Assembly (NCBI RefSeq): GCF_003858535.1 | Contig: NZ_RQTJ01000003.1 | Coordinates: 9,237 to 73,236, forward strand | Length of the DNA stretch: 64,000 nt | From: Paenimyroides viscosum | GTDB taxonomy: Bacteria; Bacteroidota; Bacteroidia; Flavobacteriales; Flavobacteriaceae | Direction: 5' to 3' | In this document: piece by piece, positions 1 to 9,148 of the stretch | How positions within the stretch are numbered: the stretch's first letter is position 1 | How the letters are laid out: each line of letters starts with the position of its first letter | Notes under the pieces: generated by a model | What the model was told of the DNA's origin: nothing | Database searches by the model: none | Seen by the model: the letters and a program-made list of their open reading frames with translations, nothing else | Program-made: the position numbers and the translations under genes

Positions 1-103
1 TGGATGTTGGATGTTGGATGTTGGATGTTGGATGATGGGTGTTGAACTGTTGATTTGTTGAACTGTTAAATCGTTGAATCGTTGAATCGTTGAACTGTTG
101 AAC
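1..103. repeat. Degenerate tandem repeat, 7-mer then 8-mer units
   Basis: The window opens with four exact copies of TGGATGT and two diverged ones, running straight into about seven 8-base units of the type TGAATCGT/TGAACTGT/TGATTTGT. No reading frame or promoter is visible. It lies just past the gap terminator. Its left end is cut by the window edge, so the true copy number is unknown. Confidence 0.85.
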
Positions 104-143
104 ATAAAAAAACAGTGTCAAAGTTTTAAGCTTTGACACTGTT
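104..143 (-). terminator. Rho-independent terminator of pfkA-gap
   Basis: A perfect 13-bp inverted repeat (111-123 with 131-143) has a 7-base loop. Read on the minus strand it is followed by a run of seven or more T. It sits 30 bases past the gap stop codon. Confidence 0.9.
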
Positions 144-172
144 AAGAGAATCTACACTATATTTTGTAGCAT

Positions 173-1180
173 TTATGCTTTCAAACTATTTACATAAACG
201 ATTAAGTCTAAAAGTTTGGCAGAATAACCATATTCGTTATCATACCACGATACAATTTTAAAAAATGTATCGTTTAACGCTATTCCAGCATCGGCATCGA
301 TGATTGATGTACGAGTATCCGATAGAAAATCTTGCGAAACAACCGGTTCGTTTGTAAAACCTAAAATTCCTTTATAATTAGTTTCTGATGCTTTTTTAAA
401 AACATTCATCAGGTTATCGTACGTTGTAGGTTTTGCCAATTTCACAGTTAAATCTACTACAGAAACGTTTGGTGTTGGAATACGAAATGCCATTCCTGTC
501 AATTTTTCTTCTAATTCAGGAATTACTTTGGTAACCGCTTTTGCTGCACCTGTACTTGCTGGTATGATATTATTTAAAGCAGATCGACCACCACGGAAAT
601 CTTTTTTTGAAGCGCCATCTACAACCAATTGCGATGCTGTTGCCGCGTGAACGGTGGTCATTAATCCTTCTACAATACCGAATTCATCGTTTAATATTTT
701 AGCAATCGGAGCCAGACAGTTTGTGGTACATGATGCGTTTGATAAAACGGTATCGTTTGCCGTGATTTTTTCATCGTTAACGCCCATTACGAACATTGGA
801 ATATCGTCTGACGGCGATGAAATTACTACTTTCTTCGCGCCTGCCTGCAAATGCAAACCTGCTTTGTCCATTGTTTTAAAAATACCCGAACAATCAGCCA
901 CTACTTCTACACCAACTTCGTCCCATTTTAATAAGGACGGATCTTTTTCTCCTGTAACTCTTATTTTTTTTCCATCGATGATCAAATTCGATCCATCGAC
1001 AGAAATTTCTTTTTTAAACGTTCCGTGAACCGAATCGTATTTTAAAAGATAAGCCAATTGATCAATTTCCATTAAATCGTTTATTGCTACAATTTCCACA
1101 TCGTTACGTTTAAATGATTCGCGTAAAACCAATCTTCCTATTCTTCCAAAACCGTTTATTCCAATTTTTACTTTTTCCAT
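173..1180 (-). CDS. gap: Type I glyceraldehyde-3-phosphate dehydrogenase
   Basis: Cytosolic glycolytic enzyme that oxidises and phosphorylates glyceraldehyde 3-phosphate to 1,3-bisphosphoglycerate. The 335-residue length is normal. The N-terminal Rossmann motif INGFGRIGR is at residues 8-16. Asp35 (in IND) is the residue that usually favours NAD over NADP. The active-site motif ASCTTNC is at 149-155 with catalytic Cys151, and His178 is the partner base (motif TTVHA). The gene follows pfkA with only 3 bases between stop and start, so the two are very likely co-transcribed, and a strong terminator follows. Other GAPDH copies may exist elsewhere in the genome; this one looks glycolytic. Confidence 0.97.
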   Translation of the reverse strand: MEKVKIGINGFGRIGRLVLRESFKRNDVEIVAINDLMEIDQLAYLLKYDSVHGTFKKEISVDGSNLIIDGKKIRVTGEKDPSLLKWDEVGVEVVADCSGIFKTMDKAGLHLQAGAKKVVISSPSDDIPMFVMGVNDEKITANDTVLSNASCTTNCLAPIAKILNDEFGIVEGLMTTVHAATASQLVVDGASKKDFRGGRSALNNIIPASTGAAKAVTKVIPELEEKLTGMAFRIPTPNVSVVDLTVKLAKPTTYDNLMNVFKKASETNYKGILGFTNEPVVSQDFLSDTRTSIIDADAGIALNDTFFKIVSWYDNEYGYSAKLLDLIVYVNSLKA

Positions 1181-1183
1181 AAC

Positions 1184-2173
1184 TTAAATAGATAATATAT
1201 CTGATATTCTTATTAATTCATTGTCGATTTTTGCTTCGCCTTTCACTGCTTTTTCTAACGGAGTATAAGCTATTAAATCGTTTTGAAGACCAATCATTAC
1301 GTTTTCTTTTCCTTTCAGCAACGCTTCTACGGCTGCAACACCGGATCTGCTTGCTAAAACGCGATCGAAACAACTTGGCGAACCACCGCGCTGAATATGA
1401 CCGATTACGGACACACGTACATCATAATCTGGCAAATGTTTTTCTACATAATCACTTAATTCGTATACATTTCTACCCGATTTTTCGCCTTCGGCAACAA
1501 TGACAATACAGCTCGATTTCCCTGAAGCTTTGCTTCGTTTCAGTTTCTCTAACAACTTTGGTAAACCAATATTTTCTTCTGGAATTAAAATTTCTTCTGC
1601 TCCTGCGCCAATACCTGAATTCAACGCAATAAAACCGGCATCGCGCCCCATAACTTCTACAAAGAAAATACGTTTGTGCGATGTTGCTGTATCTCGAATT
1701 TTATCAACAGCATCAATCACCGTATTTAAAGCTGTATCGTAGCCAACGGTGTGCGATGTTCCGTAAATATCATTGTCAATTGTGCCGGGAATACCTATGA
1801 CAGGAATGTTGAACTCTTTAGAAAAGACCATTCCGCCGGTAAAACTACCGTCGCCCCCAATGATTATCAAGGCATCAATCTGATTTGATTTTATGGTTTC
1901 AAAGGCTTTTTTTCGACCTTCGGCAGTTGTGAAATCTTTAGATCGGGCTGATTTTAAAATGGTTCCGCCTTTAGAAATAATGTATTTTACATCGCGTGGT
2001 CCCATTTCTTTTAAATCATTCTCTATCAATCCTTGAAAACCACGAAAAACGCCGTAACAGGCAATTTCATAATAGGTACAAGCACGTACAACTGCCCTGA
2101 TTGCAGCGTTCATTCCCGGAGCATCGCCACCTGAAGTTAAGACGGCTATTTTTTTTATTTTATTTGGTTTCAT
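1184..2173 (-). CDS. pfkA: ATP-dependent 6-phosphofructokinase
   Basis: Phosphorylates fructose 6-phosphate to fructose 1,6-bisphosphate with ATP, the committed step of glycolysis. Seen in the 329 residues: the ATP loop TSGGDAPGMN near 13-22, GGDGS at 106-110, and PGTIDND at 129-135 with the likely catalytic Asp133. The short bacterial PfkA length and a Gly in the GGDGS motif point to ATP rather than pyrophosphate as donor. First gene of a two-gene glycolytic unit with gap. The tamB terminator lies just upstream, so pfkA should have its own promoter in the 50 bases before its start. Confidence 0.96.
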   Translation of the reverse strand: MKPNKIKKIAVLTSGGDAPGMNAAIRAVVRACTYYEIACYGVFRGFQGLIENDLKEMGPRDVKYIISKGGTILKSARSKDFTTAEGRKKAFETIKSNQIDALIIIGGDGSFTGGMVFSKEFNIPVIGIPGTIDNDIYGTSHTVGYDTALNTVIDAVDKIRDTATSHKRIFFVEVMGRDAGFIALNSGIGAGAEEILIPEENIGLPKLLEKLKRSKASGKSSCIVIVAEGEKSGRNVYELSDYVEKHLPDYDVRVSVIGHIQRGGSPSCFDRVLASRSGVAAVEALLKGKENVMIGLQNDLIAYTPLEKAVKGEAKIDNELIRISDILSI

Positions 2174-2210
2174 ATCTAATCCTAATATTTTAAAGATACA
2201 AAATAAATTG

Positions 2211-2241
2211 AAAAAGCCAGAATCTATTTAGGTTCTGGCTT
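2211..2241 (-). terminator. Terminator at the end of tamB
   Basis: Inverted repeat AAGCCAGAA / TTCTGGCTT (2214-2222 with 2233-2241), followed on the minus strand by five T. The right arm overlaps the last codons of tamB. It separates tamB from pfkA-gap. Confidence 0.8.
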
Positions 2242-5200
2242 ATCTTTTTGATTTTCTGAATTATCTTCTCTACGTTTTTCTTGAAACTTTAAATAATCTA
2301 CACCGTAATCGTCATCAGAAGAATTGTTGTTGCTATTATTTTTATTTTCTTTTTTAGCTTTTGAACGTTTGTCTGCATTTACCAAAACTTTCTTTAGCAA
2401 TTCTTTAAACGTATTAAAATCAACTTCATAAGTTAAACCAATTCCTTGTGTGTAACCAATGCCTTCACCAATATAGTTTATATCATTTTCACGATTAAAA
2501 ACACGCGCACGTAAACTACCATCGTCATTTAAAAGCAACTGAACTTCCACATCACCCACAATAACGTTCTCTTCACGACCGCCAATTGGCACCCCCAATT
2601 TACTGTTTACTAGAATACGATCGCTAATTTGTGTAGAAAAAGTTACACCAACACGAGCGGCATCGGTATCATCTCTAAACGGATTTCGTTCACTTTGTGA
2701 ATAATTCAACCCAACACGGAATTTACCTTCATCATCAGAAAATAAATCATCGAACAAACTACTGGCACGTTCAAACAAACTTCCATAAACTGCATTTCCA
2801 CCAGTTGTTGCTGTGATAAAACCGCCTGTTGCCAGCAATGCCATCGCTTGTGTTTCGCGTGTATCTTTATCGGCAAGTTTGTATTCAATTTCTGATTTTA
2901 TACTTGAACTTACATTAGGAAAATCAATTAAGAAATCAATTTCGGGATTACTTAAATTTCCTTGCAGTACTATAGATACATCGGTATCAACTTTGCGATC
3001 AATTTGTGAACTTTCTATAATTAACCCTGGATTAGATTGTGTTTTATAAAGCGCCTTTAAATCTAATATGGCATTTAATGGTTCCCCATCCCAGCGAATG
3101 GTTCCATACTTAACAACATCGAGTTTTTTATCAATGATTCCGCCGTATTTAAAGTTGTATTCGCCACTGTAAACCATAAAATCGCCCCACATATTGAATC
3201 GTCCAAGCGTATTAATTTCCATAGTAATAAAACCAGCACCACTACCTTTCATTCCGTGACCAGATTCGCGATCTAACAGAATTTCAATTTCGGCATCGGG
3301 CGTTATGTAAAATTCAAAATTTAACTGAACACCACCAAAACGAGTGTTTGTTACGGGAGTTTCAATGCCTTTTAAACGATTGGCTTTTTCTTGTGGTGAT
3401 AAAAAGTGAACGAAATTATTGTCGCCCAAACCACCGGCATCGTCTAAAGGAATTTTAATGTTTGTTCCTTTTCTTGATTCCGCTTCAATACTTACCACCA
3501 AATTCTCTACAGGTCCTTTAATGGTTGCAGATCCATCTATAAAAGCAGTGCCGTAATAAGGTGTTCCTTCTTTATAATCTATATCTAATGCCAATAAATT
3601 ATTTGATGATAACTTGGCATCGATATTCCAGTTTTTTAGTTTATTGTGCGATATTGTTCCGTTTAACAAGCCTTTTGTTTTGTGTTTAGAATCGGTAATG
3701 TTTACGTTTCTAAGAATGAACTGACTTTCGGTAACATCTAACGGCGCATTTTCATCAAAAAGATAATCAACACCTGTAAAAACAGGACGCATTCCGGCAT
3801 TTGTTAGATACAATTTTCCTTCGATATCAGGATTTTTATGTGTTCCTTGAATGGTAGCACGACCAGAAGCATCGCCACGAACATCTGACATTATTGATGA
3901 TAAAAACGGTGCAATGGCTTTTAGGTTGAATTTGTTAAAACCGGCATCTAAATTTAAACGGCTTTGACCTTTGCTTACAGAAATTAATCCGTTCATGTAA
4001 AAGTTTTCTGTAAAATCATTCACAATATTAGATCGAACATTGAAATTTTGCAACGATTCATCTCCTTCAACTTCAAAATTAAACAGACCAAGCAATACAT
4101 CGTTAATCTCTAAATTTTCGACATTCAACTTTGATTTCGGTTTAAAAACATTGTTCTCTTGTACAAACGAAACATTTCCGTTGATTAATCCGGCAAAGGT
4201 TAAATTGGTTAAATCGGGCGTTATTTTATCTAATTCCACATTTTCGAATTCCAAATTCAGATCCTTGTAATTATTTCCGTGCATGCTTCCGTTCAGCAAA
4301 ACCATTTGTTCGTTATGCGAAAGCTGAATGTCTTCAATAACAAAATCGTTAATTTCCTTATTAAAAATAATTCGGTTTTTATCGTTGTTGAATTCATTTA
4401 AAAACCAAAGCGATTCTTTAAACTGAATCTCTGATTTTTCGATTCCGACTACCGATTTATTTTCTTCATCAATCGTGTGATAGAAATTCAGGTAATACTT
4501 ATCGGCAGCTTCAGTTCCACCTTTAAACTGCGTGTCAACATACAACGTATCGTTTTTCTTGGCATTGTTCAATACAAAATCGTACGCTTTGTAAGCCTTT
4601 AAATCTATGGTATCAATGGCGATAAATGCATTCTGATTTTCGCGCAGACTGTTGACATCAATCTGAATATTGGTCAGTTTATTGTCGCCATACTTCACAA
4701 AAGGCGTGTTCATTATTAAAACAAATTCGCCGTTATCTGCCGTGATTTTTCCTGAAATAGATGTTTCGTCGGCAATCTCCAATTTTGGAACAAACAGATC
4801 GACGATCTTATTCTGAATGTCCAGATTGTATTCGATAAACTGATTGGTGGCAATTTTATTAGGCGAATAGTTTTTATACAGACTTCCCAACGAGTTTTCT
4901 ACAATTCCCTTTAACTGGTCGTATTTAAAATTTCCGCGAATGTATCCGTTTACAATATCATTTGATTTAATATCGATTCTGCGGATGTTGTTCTCTTGAA
5001 ATTCCGATTTAATAGAAAGGCTGTCAAATGCATACGTTTCTTTAGAATTGGTATAGGTTGCATTTTGCGCCAGAACAGTACCTTCAAACGTATCCAAGTT
5101 CTTTCCTGTCCCCGCCAATTCAAAATGACCTTTAAAAACACCCAGCGAATCTTTTACAATATTCAAAGCATTCATATTCAAATACTCGATATCTGCTTTA

Positions 5201-6690
5201 AAATCAACTGCGGTTTTGTCTGTTGAAAGATCTAAAGTTCCGTTGAAATCAAGCAGCGCATTTGGATCTTTACTTACCAAAGTTCCAGTGTATGCAGGCA
5301 GCTTCAGATTACCGTCGATTGTAATATCTTTATACGAATAATTGTTAAACGTAAACTGCTGCACCTGACTTTTTATGATGGTGTTGAAAGATTCCGGATC
5401 AAAACTTTTACCATCTACACTTGCTGTTAACGTTGCTGTTCCGATTTTTTCGTTTTCGATCAATCCGCCAATATCAAAATTATCAAGTGCAATATCGCCT
5501 TTATAAGTGGCATTTTGTTTTTGATTTACGTTCCATAATTCCACATCGGCTTTAGCAAAACCAAGATTTGTAGTGGCTTCCACATTGGCATCCACATAAA
5601 AATCTTCGTACGCTACAAAACCCTGCAAATTAAGCAAACCCAATTTTTCCAATTGAACCGGCAGCGATTTTCCAAAAACATTAGGAAGCAGCGCAACGGC
5701 ATTAGAACGCGTGATATTCAAGCGATTCAAATTTGCTTCAACACGAAAAGGATTTTTCTTTACAAACAGATTTTTTAGAGTGAAGTTTCCAATGATTTCA
5801 GATCCAAATTTATCAGAAAGCTGCGTGTTTTCCAGCTTAAAATTATTCAGCGTACCTGTTGCTTTTGTGGTTAGGTACAGAACGTTATCGGCACCAAATT
5901 CTTTATAAAAATACTTTAAATCGTTTGTTGCAACCTTTGATTTATTCAAATCAACCGCCAAATTTACCTTTTCGGTAAAATACTTCAAATCGCCTTCGGC
6001 ATAGCGCATGGCAATATTTCCTTTGATGTACGATTCTTCGGTTTCAACAGCAAACGGTTTCAAATCCATGCCGGTTTTCGTCATAGAAAAACTTGTAACC
6101 AGATCTTTTATGTAAATGCCGCGCTTGTCTTTTAACGATAACTTGTTAATATCGGCATTAATATTCGCGCCTTGTACCAACAATTTATCTAAAGAACCGT
6201 TCATTTCTTTAAAATCAATCGGGGTATTTCCGGTATTATCGTCGGTGATTTTGAACCTTCCATTTGTTAAATCAAGATGATCAATCTTCATTAAAAACTT
6301 ACCGCTTCCGGGTTTTCCATCGTCAAAGACAGCAATAAACTTGTCTAAATTGGTTAAAGTATCGCCTTTGTATTTGTGGATAAAAAAATTGACATCCTGA
6401 ATTTCGGTACTACCAAACAACAATTTACCTTCGGTCAGCTGTTTAAAATCGGTAATATCGGTATATAATCGGTCAATATAGGCTAAATCGTTATTTCGGT
6501 CGTCTAAAACATGAACTTTTTTCAACAGAACGCTTCCGTCCAACTGCACGGCAACCTGCCCGATCGATGTTCGGATATTGAATTGTTCGTTAATTCTGGT
6601 AGTCGCGTAATGCGCCAATTCTGTCTGAACTATGGGTGTTGTAATAATTACTGCTGCCAGTATAAAAACCAGCGCCAAGCCCAACAGCAA
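2224..6690 (-). CDS. tamB: TamB/DUF490 family translocation and assembly protein
   Basis: Very large (at least 1488 residues) inner-membrane-anchored, periplasm-spanning protein of the AsmA/TamB (DUF490) family. In Proteobacteria it works in outer-membrane protein insertion and phospholipid transport between membranes. Seen: an N-terminal hydrophobic anchor, a long repetitive beta-rich body, and the conserved TamB C-terminal domain over roughly the last 400 residues (NINTLGRF-like and GIGLTYEVDF-like stretches), then a charged Lys/Asp/Asn-rich tail. The start is uncertain. The TTG given here begins inside the membrane segment, while the open frame continues 26 more codons upstream, including a basic stretch (KKLFKIL) expected of an anchor, without any ATG, GTG or TTG. 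No TamA lies next to it. Confidence 0.88.
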   Translation of the reverse strand: MLLGLALVFILAAVIITTPIVQTELAHYATTRINEQFNIRTSIGQVAVQLDGSVLLKKVHVLDDRNNDLAYIDRLYTDITDFKQLTEGKLLFGSTEIQDVNFFIHKYKGDTLTNLDKFIAVFDDGKPGSGKFLMKIDHLDLTNGRFKITDDNTGNTPIDFKEMNGSLDKLLVQGANINADINKLSLKDKRGIYIKDLVTSFSMTKTGMDLKPFAVETEESYIKGNIAMRYAEGDLKYFTEKVNLAVDLNKSKVATNDLKYFYKEFGADNVLYLTTKATGTLNNFKLENTQLSDKFGSEIIGNFTLKNLFVKKNPFRVEANLNRLNITRSNAVALLPNVFGKSLPVQLEKLGLLNLQGFVAYEDFYVDANVEATTNLGFAKADVELWNVNQKQNATYKGDIALDNFDIGGLIENEKIGTATLTASVDGKSFDPESFNTIIKSQVQQFTFNNYSYKDITIDGNLKLPAYTGTLVSKDPNALLDFNGTLDLSTDKTAVDFKADIEYLNMNALNIVKDSLGVFKGHFELAGTGKNLDTFEGTVLAQNATYTNSKETYAFDSLSIKSEFQENNIRRIDIKSNDIVNGYIRGNFKYDQLKGIVENSLGSLYKNYSPNKIATNQFIEYNLDIQNKIVDLFVPKLEIADETSISGKITADNGEFVLIMNTPFVKYGDNKLTNIQIDVNSLRENQNAFIAIDTIDLKAYKAYDFVLNNAKKNDTLYVDTQFKGGTEAADKYYLNFYHTIDEENKSVVGIEKSEIQFKESLWFLNEFNNDKNRIIFNKEINDFVIEDIQLSHNEQMVLLNGSMHGNNYKDLNLEFENVELDKITPDLTNLTFAGLINGNVSFVQENNVFKPKSKLNVENLEINDVLLGLFNFEVEGDESLQNFNVRSNIVNDFTENFYMNGLISVSKGQSRLNLDAGFNKFNLKAIAPFLSSIMSDVRGDASGRATIQGTHKNPDIEGKLYLTNAGMRPVFTGVDYLFDENAPLDVTESQFILRNVNITDSKHKTKGLLNGTISHNKLKNWNIDAKLSSNNLLALDIDYKEGTPYYGTAFIDGSATIKGPVENLVVSIEAESRKGTNIKIPLDDAGGLGDNNFVHFLSPQEKANRLKGIETPVTNTRFGGVQLNFEFYITPDAEIEILLDRESGHGMKGSGAGFITMEINTLGRFNMWGDFMVYSGEYNFKYGGIIDKKLDVVKYGTIRWDGEPLNAILDLKALYKTQSNPGLIIESSQIDRKVDTDVSIVLQGNLSNPEIDFLIDFPNVSSSIKSEIEYKLADKDTRETQAMALLATGGFITATTGGNAVYGSLFERASSLFDDLFSDDEGKFRVGLNYSQSERNPFRDDTDAARVGVTFSTQISDRILVNSKLGVPIGGREENVIVGDVEVQLLLNDDGSLRARVFNRENDINYIGEGIGYTQGIGLTYEVDFNTFKELLKKVLVNADKRSKAKKENKNNSNNNSSDDDYGVDYLKFQEKRREDNSENQKDKPEPK

Positions 6691-6760
6691 TCCAAACAGT
6701 ATTTTAAAAAGTTTTTTGATAGCCTTATTTGTTTTAAATTTGCTTTTTAATTTAAAGAAA

Positions 6761-6768
6761 CAAAAATA
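6761..6768 (-). promoter_or_regulatory. Possible -7 box for tamB
   Basis: TATTTTTG on the minus strand matches the Bacteroidota TAnnTTTG -7 element. No TTG at the usual distance upstream is obvious. If real, transcription would start near 6755, limiting the tamB start codon to the 65 bases before 6690. Confidence 0.4.
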
Positions 6769-6835
6769 CTAATTTATGTAAGTTAATACGGTATTTAGTA
6801 GACTTTATACACATAAATTATACCGATTTTTTACA

Positions 6836-7855
6836 ATGGAACAATTAAAGTACATTTTGGCTATTGAAAGTTCGTGCGACGATACCGGTGCAGCCGTATT
6901 ATGCAACGATAAAGTATTGAGCAATGTGGTGGCAAAGCAGGAAATTCACGAGCTGTACGGCGGAGTTATTCCCGAGTTGGCTTCGCGCGCGCATCAACAA
7001 AATATAGTGCCTGTTGTAGATGTAGCGTTGCAAAAAGCCGGCATACAAAAAACCGATTTAAGTGCTATTGCTTTTACACAAGGCCCGGGTTTAATGGGCT
7101 CTTTGCTGGTGGGCGGTTCTTTTGCAAAATCGTTAAGTATGGCGTTGGATATTCCGTTGATTGCCGTAAACCACATGCACGCTCATATTTTGGCTCATTT
7201 TATTGATGAAGAAGGATTTGATAAACCTACATTCCCGTTTTTGGCGATGACAATTAGTGGCGGACATACACAGATTGTGAAAGTGAATTCTTTTGTTGAT
7301 ATGGAAATTTTAGGCGAAACGACGGATGATGCTGTTGGGGAAGCTTACGATAAAACTGCAAAAATATTAAGTTTTCCATATCCTGGCGGTCCTTTGATCG
7401 ACAAACATGCGCAAAACGGAAACCCAAAAGCTTACACCTTTACCAAACCAAAAGTAGATGGATTGAATTTTAGTTTTTCGGGATTAAAAACGCAGATTTT
7501 ATATTTTATTCAGAAAGAAGTTCATAAAAATCCGAATTTTATTAAAGAGAATATCGATGATATTTGTGCTTCTGTGCAAAACATCATCATTAAAATATTA
7601 ATGGATAAAATTAAGCTTGCCGTTGAACAAACCGGAATTACCCAGATTGCAATTGGCGGCGGTGTTTCGGCAAATTCGGGCATTCGCAAAGCATTAAAAG
7701 AAACCGAAACCAAATACGGCTGGAAAACCTTTATACCAAAATTTGAATACACAACCGATAATGCTGCAATGATTGGTATTGTTGGTTATCATAAATTCCG
7801 CTTAGGAATTTTCAGTGATGATGAAGTAGTTTCTAAAGCTAGATTAGAGTTTTAA
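6836..7855 (+). CDS. tsaD: tRNA threonylcarbamoyladenosine (t6A37) transferase TsaD
   Basis: Transfers the threonylcarbamoyl group from threonylcarbamoyl-AMP to A37 of ANN-decoding tRNAs, acting with TsaB and TsaE. The 339 residues are the normal length of the Kae1/TsaD family. Visible signatures are the ASKHA start ILAIESSCDDT (7-17), the metal-binding HMHAH at 113-117, the phosphate loop SGGHTQIV, and a C-terminal GGGVSANSGIR with a metal-binding Asp in TTDNAAMIG. Divergent from tamB. The ATG is 7 bases after a T-run and begins the conserved N-terminus directly. Confidence 0.97.
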   Translation: MEQLKYILAIESSCDDTGAAVLCNDKVLSNVVAKQEIHELYGGVIPELASRAHQQNIVPVVDVALQKAGIQKTDLSAIAFTQGPGLMGSLLVGGSFAKSLSMALDIPLIAVNHMHAHILAHFIDEEGFDKPTFPFLAMTISGGHTQIVKVNSFVDMEILGETTDDAVGEAYDKTAKILSFPYPGGPLIDKHAQNGNPKAYTFTKPKVDGLNFSFSGLKTQILYFIQKEVHKNPNFIKENIDDICASVQNIIIKILMDKIKLAVEQTGITQIAIGGGVSANSGIRKALKETETKYGWKTFIPKFEYTTDNAAMIGIVGYHKFRLGIFSDDEVVSKARLEF

Positions 7856-7887
7856 AAGTTAATCTTATTTAAATCTTCCCTATAGTT

Positions 7888-8424
7888 ATGAAGAACATTT
7901 TAGTAATTCTTTTTTTGTTTTTGAAGTTAAATTGTTTTTCACAAACTAATATTGAAGTATATTCATTACTGAAAGAAATATCTTTAACTAAAGACTCTCG
8001 AGAAATCGTAAACACAAACGCTGGTAAAGTTATATTAGCTTATGATTGGAAAGCTGCAACTCTATTATCAGAATTTTTCTTAGACTCAAACAAAACTAAA
8101 GTATATTCTGACTGTTTGGAAAGATATTTGACCATTGGTGAACTTGCAATCATTATTGCAGATAGAATTGATGGAATGAATTATTACAGATTAACTTTAC
8201 TTCAGAATTGTCTAGCTGAATTTTGTAATGGGAATGCTAACCTAATTGAATATTATTTACCTTACATACATTAAAGTGGTTTATCTGATTTTAAAGAAAG
8301 ATACTTATTATGGATAAAAAATGAACAATATGTGACGTCACGACATCTTTTTACAGATAAATCTAAAAGACAACTTAAAAGAATTCAACGAGAAAAGTTA
8401 AAAGCTTTTAAAAATAATATTTGA
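7888..8424 (+). pseudogene. Secreted protein of unknown function, interrupted by an in-frame stop
   Basis: The first 128 codons encode a signal peptide (MKNILVILFLFLKLNCFSQ) and a helical domain I do not recognise. They end at TAA (8272-8274). The same frame then stays open for 49 more codons to TGA at 8422-8424. That extension reads like real protein, with residues such as FKERYLLWIKNE and a Lys/Arg-rich end. This looks like one gene of about 178 codons broken by a single nonsense change (for example CAA or AAA to TAA). The alternative is that the 128-residue form is the true product. It sits between tsaD and rsmE, and its extended frame ends 8 bases before the rsmE ATG, which supports the longer reading. 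Confidence 0.6.
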
Positions 8425-8432
8425 TAATTAAT

Positions 8433-9137
8433 ATGCAGTTATTTTACGCTCCGGATATTGACAATGAAACAAATGAGTTTGTTTTTGACAAAGAAGAAAG
8501 CAAACACATTATTAAAGTTTTACGCAAATTAGAAGGCTCTATTTTACACATTACCAACGGAAAAGGTTTTTTATTTATTTGTGAAGTTATTTTAGCATCA
8601 GAAAAAAAATGTGTGGTTAAAATAAATGAATCACAATTTACCGAGCCAAGAAATTTCAGAATTCACATGGTTGTTGCACCAACAAAAATGAACGACCGTT
8701 ACGAGTGGTTTTTGGAGAAAGCTGCCGAAATTGGTGTTGATGAAATTACACCTATTATCTGTGATCATTCCGAACGAAAGATTATCAAGACCGAACGTTT
8801 CGATAAGATTTTGATCAGTGCCATGAAACAATCTAATCAAATGTATCTGCCCGTTTTAAACGAACCTATAAAACTGACTGATTTTTTATCGAAGGAAATC
8901 AGTGGACAAAAGTTTATTGCACATTGTGAAGAAAGCGATAAAGTTGAATTAAAAGACCGAATTGAAACACAACAGAATTATACTTTATTGATTGGTCCTG
9001 AAGGCGATTTTTCTACAAACGAAATAAACAAAGCACTTGCAAATGGTTACCTGCCCGTTGCTTTAGGAAACACACGTTTGCGTACCGAAACTGCTGCCCT
9101 TGTTGGTTGCCATACGTTTGTTTTAGCGAATAATTAG
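8433..9137 (+). CDS. rsmE: 16S rRNA (uracil1498-N3)-methyltransferase
   Basis: SAM-dependent SPOUT-family enzyme that methylates N3 of U1498 in the 30S decoding region. The 234 residues hold the N-terminal PUA-like RNA-binding part and the C-terminal knotted domain with LLIGPEGDFS (GPEG at 188-191) and LGNTRLRTETAA (211-222), which together form the SAM pocket. I chose the ATG that gives MQLFYAPD, a usual start for the family; four codons upstream would require TTG. Its start lies just behind the extended frame of the preceding broken gene. The next gene, another methyltransferase, begins 11 bases after its stop. Confidence 0.95.
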   Translation: MQLFYAPDIDNETNEFVFDKEESKHIIKVLRKLEGSILHITNGKGFLFICEVILASEKKCVVKINESQFTEPRNFRIHMVVAPTKMNDRYEWFLEKAAEIGVDEITPIICDHSERKIIKTERFDKILISAMKQSNQMYLPVLNEPIKLTDFLSKEISGQKFIAHCEESDKVELKDRIETQQNYTLLIGPEGDFSTNEINKALANGYLPVALGNTRLRTETAALVGCHTFVLANN

Positions 9138-9148
9138 TTTAAATTCCT

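Noticed and set aside
654..1028. Plus-strand ORF opposite gap
   Set aside because: Shadow of the gap coding strand; low-complexity composition and no plausible domain.
8332..8341. Palindrome GTGACGTCAC as an operator site
   Set aside because: It is a single 10-base palindrome inside the coding-like tail of the broken gene, with no promoter near it.
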